Shown piece by piece: positions 1-5,536 of a stretch of 7,777 bases of DNA. The translations under genes were made by a program, and so were the position numbers. This DNA is from Geobacter sp. UBA6169 (GTDB lineage Bacteria; Desulfobacterota; Desulfuromonadia; Geobacterales; Pseudopelobacteraceae): the NCBI GenBank assembly GCA_002422265.1, contig DIUB01000082.1, positions 1 through 7,777 on the forward strand, given 5' to 3'. The notes below the pieces were generated by a model. The model was given only the letters and a program-made list of their open reading frames with translations. It was not told the DNA's origin and did no database searches. How positions within the stretch are numbered: the stretch's first letter is position 1; each line of letters begins with the position of its first letter.

Positions 1-3
1 ACT

Positions 4-165
4 CTATTTATTCGCCGTGGTAATAATTCTCCTGCCAACACCGCGTTCGTATCCATCAAGCAGTGCCTTAAAAGCAATTTGAAGATGAACTGGAATTGTT
101 AATCCCTCGTGGAGGAGCGACCAGTCAACTTCTTTGCGATATATGTATGATTGATCAAATGCCAT
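4..165 (-). CDS. Small hypothetical protein (53 aa), possibly a truncated gene
   Basis: A complete minus-strand frame runs from an ATG at 165 to a TAG at 4-6. It is preceded by an AGGAA ribosome-binding-like sequence 7 nt upstream (CAGGAATTATT then ATG). The product starts MAFDQSYIYRKEVDW and continues with an amphipathic middle and a basic GYERGVGRR segment. The Shine-Dalgarno site and a plausible residue mix favour a real start. The protein ends abruptly after ITTANK, which suggests it may be only the N-terminal piece of a longer protein cut by an early stop. From memory alone the N-terminus is reminiscent of nuclease or restriction-type hypothetical proteins; I could not check this and it should not be used as a functional call. 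Composition is AT-rich compared with the genes to the right, fitting an accessory or acquired segment. Confidence 0.5.
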   Translation of the reverse strand: MAFDQSYIYRKEVDWSLLHEGLTIPVHLQIAFKALLDGYERGVGRRIITTANK

Positions 166-514
166 AATAATTCCTGAATTGCTCTCAATTCAAAGAAGCG
201 TGCGCCGACCGGCGACACTTAACAATCACTGTAAGTTCAAATAAATCTTGGTTCTTAAGCAGTGCATCAAAAGCCTCCAAGCTCATTTTCAACAGTGCCG
301 AAATGATGAACTGCGTTCAATAATCACGTTTAGAAAAGGCTTTTTGTTCTTACTACGACTTCTTTCAGGCTCAATAGTATGTAAATAGCCAACAGTGTAT
401 ACCGTATCAGCAGGCCCCAGTCAAACAGCCAAAAGGCTAATTTGTGACGCCTGCGTCGTGTACTCCTTGCCGCTCCATGCAATCGGGCTGTATCCCGCCA
501 TAAAACGCTCTTCC
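166..514. other. AT-rich, gene-poor stretch left of the signalling genes
   Basis: Nothing in this stretch can be called with confidence. It contains only the two weak minus-strand frames listed separately (185-286 and 330-521). The part left of about 350 is visibly AT-rich, while the genes from 583 onward are G+C-rich. A short AAAAGGCTTTTT palindrome occurs near 335-347, but it is AU-rich and not a credible terminator. No tRNA, inverted-repeat end or CRISPR-like repeat was seen. Confidence 0.5.
185..286 (-). CDS. Very small hypothetical ORF (33 aa), doubtful
   Basis: A minus-strand frame runs from an ATG at 286 to a TGA at 185-187 and lies 19 nt upstream of the 4-165 ORF in the same direction. 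The peptide begins MSLEAFDALLKNQDLFELTV and ends in a basic, Cys-containing tail. The frame stays open upstream of the ATG for about ten codons (including ISALLK) before a stop, so it could be the 3' remnant of a longer decayed gene. No clear Shine-Dalgarno precedes the ATG. I do not recognise the sequence. It may be a leader-like small gene, a pseudogene fragment or chance. Confidence 0.25.
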   Translation of the reverse strand: MSLEAFDALLKNQDLFELTVIVKCRRSAHASLN

Positions 515-521
515 GTGACAT
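330..521 (-). CDS. Possible small single-pass membrane protein (63 aa), doubtful
   Basis: A minus-strand frame can start at an ATG at 521 and ends with TAA at 330-332. The product has a basic N-terminal half (residues about 1-26, including STRRRRHK) followed by a hydrophobic stretch of about 25 residues (WLFDWGLLIRYTLLAIYILL) and a short basic tail. A cluster of positive charge before one long hydrophobic segment is what a small cytoplasm-in membrane protein looks like. Against it, the frame extends upstream over the start of the V4R gene, the candidate ATG overlaps the -35 box of that gene's promoter on the other strand, and no convincing ribosome-binding site is seen. It may be a chance frame in a non-coding region. 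Confidence 0.25.
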   Translation of the reverse strand: MSRKSVLWRDTARLHGAARSTRRRRHKLAFWLFDWGLLIRYTLLAIYILLSLKEVVVRTKSLF

Positions 522-542
522 CTGCCAATCATCTGGTATAGT
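515..542 (+). promoter_or_regulatory. Sigma-70-type promoter of the V4R/GGDEF operon
   Basis: A GTGACA -35-like box (515-520) is separated by 16 nt from a TATAGT -10-like box (537-542). The -10 is preceded by TG one base upstream (TGGTATAGT), giving an extended -10. Transcription would start near 549, leaving a leader of about 35 nt before the ATG at 583. The match is by eye against the consensus TTGACA-N17-TATAAT. No sigma-54 -24/-12 pattern was seen here. Confidence 0.6.
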
Positions 543-570
543 GGGTATGGACAAACCTGCACCACTCTGT

Positions 571-576
571 AAGGAG
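571..576 (+). promoter_or_regulatory. Ribosome binding site fixing the V4R start
   Basis: AAGGAG lies 6 nt before the ATG at 583. It decides against the longer in-frame GTG at 541, which overlaps the promoter. Confidence 0.75.
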
Positions 577-582
577 CTGATC

Positions 583-1104
583 ATGGAGCCTGCACGCAAA
601 TATCAATTTTCATGGGATCTACTGGGAGATATCGAGCTGGGACGCCCTAACCTGGGGCAGTCTACCCGGCTTGAAGTCTATCGGCTGATGCAGTTTTCTT
701 TCCGTGATATTCTGGAGCAACGTTACGGTGCTGACGAAGCGGACCGGATCTTCTACGATTCCGGCTTTCTTGCCGGTACCCAGTTTTATGACAACCTGAT
801 CGGGCCGCAAGAGGATATCAACGAGTTTGTCAAAAAGCTGCAAACCGTACTGAAGGAACTGGGGGTAGGGATCCTGCGGATTGAAGAAGCGGACCTCGCA
901 AACGGAAAGCTGACCCTGACGGTTTCCGAGGATCTGGACTGCTCAGGCCTGCCGGAATCGGGCAATCAACTCTGCACCTACGATGAAGGGTTTATTGCTG
1001 CTCTTCTTGAACGTTTCAGCGGCAGGCGTTTTGAGGTGAAGGAGATAGACTGCTGGTGCACCGGCGACCGGACCTGCCGGTTTGCAGCCCAGGCGGTTTC
1101 GTAA
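583..1104 (+). CDS. V4R-domain small-molecule sensor protein (173 aa)
   Basis: This is a soluble protein ending in a V4R (4-vinyl reductase) domain, a family predicted to bind small ligands or metals and found in sensors such as the XylR-type N-terminal region. The N-terminal half (about 1-85) is helical, with a DSGFLAGTQFYDNL segment. The C-terminal half (about 85-170) carries the typical V4R ending: C157-W-C159-T-G-D-R-T-C165-R-F. Further cysteines at 120 and 131 could join C157, C159 and C165 in metal or cofactor binding (inference). The start is the ATG at 583 because AAGGAG at 571-576 sits 6 nt upstream; the in-frame GTG at 541 lies inside the -10 box. There is no membrane segment or DNA-binding domain, so the output is probably through the diguanylate cyclase encoded directly downstream. 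The ligand is unknown. Confidence 0.85.
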   Translation: MEPARKYQFSWDLLGDIELGRPNLGQSTRLEVYRLMQFSFRDILEQRYGADEADRIFYDSGFLAGTQFYDNLIGPQEDINEFVKKLQTVLKELGVGILRIEEADLANGKLTLTVSEDLDCSGLPESGNQLCTYDEGFIAALLERFSGRRFEVKEIDCWCTGDRTCRFAAQAVS

Positions 1105-2406
1105 GTGGCTGATCCGATGGAAACGACAACCGCCTGCTTGCTGACAGAGCTGAGCGCAGGCCGCATCCCCCGTGGAGTCATTCCGGACGGACTGCCGGAA
1201 GCGGAACAGCTACGGCAGCTGATTGCCTACCTGAAGCAGATTCAGCAGTTTTCCCTGTCGCTGTCCAACGGAGACCTGACTGCTCCGCTTCCTGCTGCGG
1301 GCGGACCGGTTGCCGGCAGCCTCAAATCGCTCCACGCAAGCCTGAAACACCTGACCTGGCAGACCCGCCAGATAGCTGATGGCGATTTCAGTCAGCGGGT
1401 TGATTTTATGGGGGAGTTTTCAGAGGCGTTCAACCGGATGGTGGAGCGGCTTGACCAGTCACGTTCAGAGCTTGAGGCCCTGAACCTGAGGCTGCAGGAG
1501 GATAACACGGCTCTGCGCAACCTGACCGAAGCACTGCGGGAAAGTGAAGAACGATTCCGCCATATTGCCGAGAACGTGAACGATGTGATCTGGACCCTGG
1601 ATCGCACCCTGGAGCGTTTTACCTATATCAGCCCATCCATCGCCACCCTGCGAGGCTTAAGCGTTGAAGAGGCACTGCAGGAACCACTGGAACAGGCCAT
1701 GACCCCGGAGTCACTTGCTGCAATGCGCACGGCCCTGTCCGGCAAGCTGCACGAAGAGGCGGTCAGTTCTGTTTCCGAGGTAATCGAGGTTGAACAGTTC
1801 TGCCGGGATGGCAGAATCATCAATGTGGAGGTCGTTGTCTCTGCCGTTAGCGATGCTGATGGCAGGCTCAAAGAGTTTGTCGGTATCTCCCGGGATATTT
1901 CGATGCGCAAGAAGGCTGAGGCGCTTCTGAAGTACCAGAACACCCATGACGCCCAGACCGAACTGTATAACCGGGCTTTTTTTGATGCAGAACTTGAGCG
2001 GACCATGCAAGGCAGCCAGTTCCCGGTCAGCGTTATTGTGGCCGACCTGGACGGGTTGAAACGGGTCAACGACAGCCTGGGGCATGAAGCCGGTGACCGG
2101 TTGATCAAGGGGGCTGCCGAGGTCTTGCAGATGGCCTTTCGGGGCAATGACATCGTTGCCCGCACCGGCGGCGATGAATTCATCATCCTGCTGCACGGCA
2201 TGGGTCAGGATGGAGCTGCAGCCTCACTTGAACGGATCAGAAGCTGCGCTCAGACCTATAACGCCGGGCATGACGGCCAGCCGGTCAGTATTTCTCTGGG
2301 AGCTGCGACAGCAACAGCAGCGGAAGAGCTGCCGCTTGCACTCAAGCAGGCTGATGAACGGATGTACGCCGACAAGCTGGCTCGCAAGCAGCAGCGGACA
2401 ACATGA
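1105..2406 (+). CDS. Soluble PAS-GGDEF diguanylate cyclase (433 aa)
   Basis: This enzyme is predicted to make cyclic di-GMP from two GTP. Domains in order: an N-terminal helical region (1-50); a HAMP-like segment without flanking membrane helices (about 50-118, with GDLTAPL and ADGDFSQRVDF); a coiled coil (about 115-150); a PAS domain (about 150-270, ending ISRDISMRKKAE); and a GGDEF domain (about 275-430). The active motif GGDEF is intact at 355-359, and the metal and guanine residues D314, N322, D323 and D331 are present. An I-site RxxD (R346-G-N-D349) sits exactly five residues before GGDEF, so product inhibition is expected. The usual HDxLTGLxNR is altered to HDAQTELYNR. The GTG start directly follows the V4R gene's TAA; AGGCGG at 1091-1096 is 8 nt upstream and supports it over the ATG at 1117. 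The protein is cytoplasmic and probably works with the V4R sensor in one operon. Confidence 0.9.
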   Translation: MADPMETTTACLLTELSAGRIPRGVIPDGLPEAEQLRQLIAYLKQIQQFSLSLSNGDLTAPLPAAGGPVAGSLKSLHASLKHLTWQTRQIADGDFSQRVDFMGEFSEAFNRMVERLDQSRSELEALNLRLQEDNTALRNLTEALRESEERFRHIAENVNDVIWTLDRTLERFTYISPSIATLRGLSVEEALQEPLEQAMTPESLAAMRTALSGKLHEEAVSSVSEVIEVEQFCRDGRIINVEVVVSAVSDADGRLKEFVGISRDISMRKKAEALLKYQNTHDAQTELYNRAFFDAELERTMQGSQFPVSVIVADLDGLKRVNDSLGHEAGDRLIKGAAEVLQMAFRGNDIVARTGGDEFIILLHGMGQDGAAASLERIRSCAQTYNAGHDGQPVSISLGAATATAAEELPLALKQADERMYADKLARKQQRTT

Positions 2407-2485
2407 CAGACCCGTTCAGAACAGCCCGCCAATTTTTGTTTCAGCCAAAACAAGGTTGTGCCTGTTGCAGTTTCTGTTCAAAACC

Positions 2486-3298
2486 TCAGACGTACTGCTC
2501 CCGCAGCATCTCTGCCGCGCTCTCATCCAGCATCTCCCGTCGGCGTAACTGATCAAAGCAGGCCAGCAGGTCATCCGGGCGCTGACGCTGTTTGTCTGCG
2601 CCGCTGCTGTCCTTGACGACCTCCCCCTTGTGCATCATGATCAGGCGATCACCCAGGTTGGCAGCCTGGTGCATGGAGTGGGTCACCATCAGGGTGGTCA
2701 GTTTGTTTTTCGTAACAATCTCGTTGGTCAGTTCAATGATCCGTTCGGCGCTGCGGGGATCAAGGGCGGCGGTATGTTCATCCAGCAGCAGCAGGGCCGG
2801 ACGCTGCCAGGTGGCCATCAGCAGGGTCAGGGCCTGACGCTGTCCGCCGGATAGGCCACCGATGGCGGTGTCCAGCCGATCCTCCAGTCCCATCCGCAGG
2901 GTGCGGATCCGGTCCCGGCACTCATCCAGCAGGTGATGACCAAGGGCCCAACGGATACTGGGAAAACGGCCGCGCCGGGCTGCCATGGCCAGGTTTTCAG
3001 CGATAGTCATACCGGGAGCGGTGCCGCTGAACGGGTTCTGGAATACCCGACCGATCAGTTTGGCTCGCCGGTGCTCGCTCCAGTTGGTGATAGTATGACC
3101 ATCCAGCAGTATCTGTCCCTGGTCCGGTAGAAAGGTACCAGCCACTGCATTGAGCAAGGTTGATTTTCCGGAGCCGTTGGTGCCGATCACCACCACAAAC
3201 GAGCCGTTTTGAACGGTAAGGCTGATCTGCTCTAATGCCTTGACTTCATTTGGCGTGCCGGCATGGAAGGTCTTGCTGTAGCTGGTGATCTCAAGCAT
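2486..3298 (-). CDS. ABC transporter ATP-binding protein, TrpZ-like importer family (270 aa)
   Basis: This is the nucleotide-binding subunit that powers the importer encoded upstream. All ABC motifs are intact: Walker A GTNGSGKST (39-47), Q-loop Q87, signature LSGGQ (149-153), Walker B LLLLDE with D173 and E174, and switch H207. The opening, a KTFHAGTPNEVKAL segment, is typical of ATPases paired with ABC_sub_bind (PF04392) receptors, the group that includes the streptococcal tryptophan importer. The start is taken as the ATG at 3298, which has GGGTGG 5 nt upstream, rather than the GTG at 3307, which has no ribosome site. The gene overlaps the permease end by 8 nt, implying translational coupling. 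It is the last gene of the operon and converges with the GGDEF gene, with 79 nt between them. Confidence 0.92.
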   Translation of the reverse strand: MLEITSYSKTFHAGTPNEVKALEQISLTVQNGSFVVVIGTNGSGKSTLLNAVAGTFLPDQGQILLDGHTITNWSEHRRAKLIGRVFQNPFSGTAPGMTIAENLAMAARRGRFPSIRWALGHHLLDECRDRIRTLRMGLEDRLDTAIGGLSGGQRQALTLLMATWQRPALLLLDEHTAALDPRSAERIIELTNEIVTKNKLTTLMVTHSMHQAANLGDRLIMMHKGEVVKDSSGADKQRQRPDDLLACFDQLRRREMLDESAAEMLREQYV

Positions 3299-4229
3299 GA
3301 CGGCCACCCATGTTGCGTGAAGTCAAGCTTGACAGCCAGCCAGGCAGCACCAGGGCGCCAAAAACGCAGAGGGCGGTGATCAGTTTCAGGTCATTGGGGT
3401 TTAGCCCGAAACGCAGCGCTATGGCCACCAGCAGCCTGAACAGCAGCGATCCGATCAGGACACCGCAGATCGCCAGCCCCAACCTGCCGCCCCGTACCAG
3501 TGACTCGCCGATGATGACACTGGCCAGACCCCAGACCAGCATGCCGATCCCCATCTGCACATCACTGAACCCCTGATACTGGGTCAACAGTGCGCCGGAC
3601 AGGGCGATCAGCCCGTTGGACAGCGCCAGTCCCAGCGTGATCATCAGGCCGGTGTCGGTGCCCTGTGCCCGCACCATCTGGGGGTTGTCACCGGTGGCCC
3701 GCATCGTGGTGCCCAGATTGGTCCTGAAAAAAAGATACAACAGCAGGCAGGTCAACAGCACCAGCAGCAGGGTTGCCAACAGCACCGAAAGATCCCGTGT
3801 CGCCACCTGCCAGCCCAGCAGCAGTACGTTTCCACCTGTACCGAAGAACGGAGTGCACAACTGTTCTGCAGTGTCAGCAAGGGTTTGCGTTGACATCAGC
3901 GAGATGTTGCTTTTTCCCATCACCCGCAGGTTGACCGAGTAGAGCGCGGTCATGGTCAGGATGCCGGACAGCAGGGGGTGAATCCTGCAACGGGTGTGCA
4001 GCAGACCGGTTACCAGCCCTGCCAGCAGCCCTGCGCCGGTTGCCGTCAGGGTGGCAGCCACCGGAGAGACACCACTGACCAGCAGCACCGCTGCCACGGC
4101 GCCCCCCAGGGTAATGGAGCCGTCTGCAGTCATGTCAGCAAAACTGAAGATCTTGAACGAGATATAGACCCCCAGGCCCAGCAACGAGAGGATCAGGCCA
4201 ATGGTCAGGGAGCCCAGCAGCAGGTTCAT
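3291..4229 (-). CDS. ABC transporter permease, BPD_transp_2 / COG4120-like (312 aa)
   Basis: This is the membrane channel of the importer. The sequence is strongly hydrophobic, with about eight or nine membrane segments. It carries a family signature near the N-terminus (FADMTADGSITLGGAVAAV) and a conserved GLMITLGLALSNGLIALSG segment in the middle with the cytoplasmic RATGDNPQMVRAQG loop before it. These fit the permeases that work with TrpX-type binding proteins. The start is the ATG at 4229: a perfect AGGAGG (4237-4242) lies 7 nt upstream, so the longer frame to 4262 is not used. The ATG overlaps the TGA of the STAS-protein gene as ATGA. Its 3' end overlaps the ATPase gene. Length is normal for the family. 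Confidence 0.92.
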   Translation of the reverse strand: MNLLLGSLTIGLILSLLGLGVYISFKIFSFADMTADGSITLGGAVAAVLLVSGVSPVAATLTATGAGLLAGLVTGLLHTRCRIHPLLSGILTMTALYSVNLRVMGKSNISLMSTQTLADTAEQLCTPFFGTGGNVLLLGWQVATRDLSVLLATLLLVLLTCLLLYLFFRTNLGTTMRATGDNPQMVRAQGTDTGLMITLGLALSNGLIALSGALLTQYQGFSDVQMGIGMLVWGLASVIIGESLVRGGRLGLAICGVLIGSLLFRLLVAIALRFGLNPNDLKLITALCVFGALVLPGWLSSLTSRNMGGRHA

Positions 4230-5536
4230 TTGTCCACCTCCTGCATGCTTGCCGGGCCGCACCAGAGCGCACCGCGCAGAAAGCTGCTTTCACCAATGCC
4301 GATAATCGGGCGGGTATCATGAACCAGATGTAAAAGTCCCTGCAGGTTCTGTGTTTTCATCAGGCCGGTCACGGTTGGGGCCAGCTCCAGCACTCCTTCC
4401 GGCAACGCCCGGTAGGAAAGGGCTGTGGCATGAAAATGACTGCTGAACCGAGAAGTGCCGTAGGGTCGTACAAAGGGGGCTAACCCTTCGACTCCGCTCA
4501 GGGCACCGCCTTTGACTCCGCTCAGGGAGCGAGAGTCGCTTTCATCAAGGGCGTGCCCTGAGCGAAGCCGAAGGGCAACGCCGCAGACCAGGGCCAGGGA
4601 CCGGGACCAGGCCGGTTCACTGGTCAGACCGATCCGGTCACGCACGGCAGGAAACTCCAGCAGTGCGCTGTTATTAAGCACGACCGGTGAACTGAGCAGT
4701 GATGCCCCCACCAGTCCGGCGGTCTCGGCAATCATGGCCAGTGCGATGCAGTCGTTTTGACAGACCTTAAAAGCGGTATCCACCAGACAGGAGAACGGAA
4801 GCGGCTTGCGGGATACGTTGGCGCTGAACTGGGCGAACCGGGCAAAGGCCCCCTGGCAGACAATGGCGTACAGGGCCTGTATCGAAGGAACAAACTCCGC
4901 TATACCTGCCAGAAAGTCAGGGGTGCCACCACCATCGGCAGGCAGGGTGATGGTGCTGCCACCCAGTGCCATGAATTCGCCAAAACGGGTTCGGCAGTCG
5001 CTGAAGCTGTCTCCAAATGCCCCCACCCCCAGCGCCATGCTATCTGCAGGCAGAGCAATCTGACTGGCAGCTGTGAAACCGCTTTCAGCGTGTATCCGGG
5101 GCGTCCCGATGGCCCGTAGTGAGAAGGTTGCAGCCGGGGCTGGATGGTAGAGGGTAATGCTGCCACCTTCAAGCTCTACTGAGTTGCCGGGGACAGAGGC
5201 AGCGGCAGACCGGTTGTGGATGCCTGCTGTTGGCCCGGAAGATGCCAGCAGTGCTGTCAGACCAGACATCTGCAGGATTCCGGATACCTGCCCGGATGGC
5301 TCTGTCACCATCAGGCACCCGTCAAGCGCTGCCAGTTCTTTGCGGTATTTCAGCAGGATCCTGATTCCGGCCGAACTCAGGAAGTTGATGGCGGCCATCT
5401 GCAGCTGTATCTGGCGTACCCCCTCGCGCAGCAGGCTGGACAGTTCCTGGTCAAGCTGGTCGGCCCACTGGGCATCCAGTCGCCCTTCAATCCTCAGTTC
5501 AAGCCACTGTTCATGCTGCAGACGTCGGCATTCCAT
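4226..5536 (-). CDS. STAS-domain protein with uncharacterised C-terminal domain, in ABC importer operon (436 aa)
   Basis: Residues about 8-97 form a STAS domain (anti-sigma-antagonist type): a GRLDAQWADQLDQEL strand-helix, then an INFLSSAGIRILL loop-helix. S55 aligns with the phosphorylated serine of SpoIIAA-like proteins, although the usual acidic residue before it is replaced by S54. Residues about 115-436 form a region of about 320 residues that I do not recognise. It contains GVGAFGDSFSDCRTRFGEF (171-189) and cysteines at 227, 250, 259 and 263. It has no obvious signal peptide, so it is probably cytoplasmic. The start is taken as ATG 5536, with GGTGG 7 nt upstream; it overlaps the preceding gene as TGATG. 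A GTG at 5539 is the alternative. About 31 residues (321-351) are encoded by an inserted palindromic repeat, and the frame is kept. From its place between receptor and permease genes, a role in regulating the importer or reporting its state is inferred, not shown. Confidence 0.8.
   Translation of the reverse strand: MECRRLQHEQWLELRIEGRLDAQWADQLDQELSSLLREGVRQIQLQMAAINFLSSAGIRILLKYRKELAALDGCLMVTEPSGQVSGILQMSGLTALLASSGPTAGIHNRSAAASVPGNSVELEGGSITLYHPAPAATFSLRAIGTPRIHAESGFTAASQIALPADSMALGVGAFGDSFSDCRTRFGEFMALGGSTITLPADGGGTPDFLAGIAEFVPSIQALYAIVCQGAFARFAQFSANVSRKPLPFSCLVDTAFKVCQNDCIALAMIAETAGLVGASLLSSPVVLNNSALLEFPAVRDRIGLTSEPAWSRSLALVCGVALRLRSGHALDESDSRSLSGVKGGALSGVEGLAPFVRPYGTSRFSSHFHATALSYRALPEGVLELAPTVTGLMKTQNLQGLLHLVHDTRPIIGIGESSFLRGALWCGPASMQEVDK
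4237..4242 (-). promoter_or_regulatory. Strong ribosome binding site for the permease
   Basis: A consensus AGGAGG lies 7 nt upstream of the permease ATG at 4229, inside the end of the STAS-protein gene. It is the strongest ribosome site in the operon and suggests independent initiation in addition to coupling. Confidence 0.75.
4484..4575. repeat. Palindromic dispersed repeat inserted in frame in the STAS-protein gene
   Basis: A 21-nt arm CCCTTCGACTCCGCTCAGGGC (4484-4504) is answered by an inverted arm at 4555-4575 that matches its reverse complement at 19 of 21 positions. A second direct copy of the core (4509-4527) matches CCTTCGACTCCGCTCAGGG (4485-4503) at 18 of 19 positions, offset 24 nt. 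A small AGCGA-GAG-TCGCT hairpin (4528-4540) lies in the centre. The core is a dispersed repeat motif known from many bacterial genomes. Here it is read on the minus strand as part of the coding sequence: it encodes residues 321-351, including an eight-residue period (SLSGVKGG, ALSGVEGL), with no stop or frame break. Confidence 0.85.

Noticed and set aside
335..347. AAAAGGCTTTTT palindrome as a terminator.
   Set aside because: Only a short AU-rich stem, and no gene ends convincingly at it.
541..582. Longer V4R protein starting at the GTG at 541.
   Set aside because: This start lies in the -10 box and would precede the transcription start. The AAGGAG at 571-576 points to the ATG at 583.
1623..2201. 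Long minus-strand open frames (192 and 161 codons) across the cyclase gene.
   Set aside because: They are antisense shadows of the PAS-GGDEF coding sequence, with Ser/Arg-rich low-information products and no ribosome site.
2407..2485. Possible bidirectional terminator between the convergent GGDEF and ATPase genes (TTGTTT-CAGCCA-AAACAA, and a GAGGTT/AACCTT pairing on the minus strand).
   Set aside because: The stems are about six pairs, AU-rich or with a 24-nt loop, and lack a GC stem with a clean U-run. Some termination here is likely, but the sequence does not support a definite hairpin.
3978..4322. Plus-strand Gln-rich frame opposite the permease gene.
   Set aside because: Its composition reflects the reverse of Leu/Ala-rich membrane codons. 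The minus-strand permease is clear.
4484..4575. Reading the repeat array as a CRISPR or as an insertion-sequence end.
   Set aside because: There are only three core copies, one inverted, with no regular unique spacers and no transposase nearby. It fits a dispersed palindromic element.
4512..4760. Plus-strand frame containing ACPERSRRA-like peptide.
   Set aside because: This is the translation of the palindromic repeat on the opposite strand. The minus-strand STAS-protein gene explains the region.
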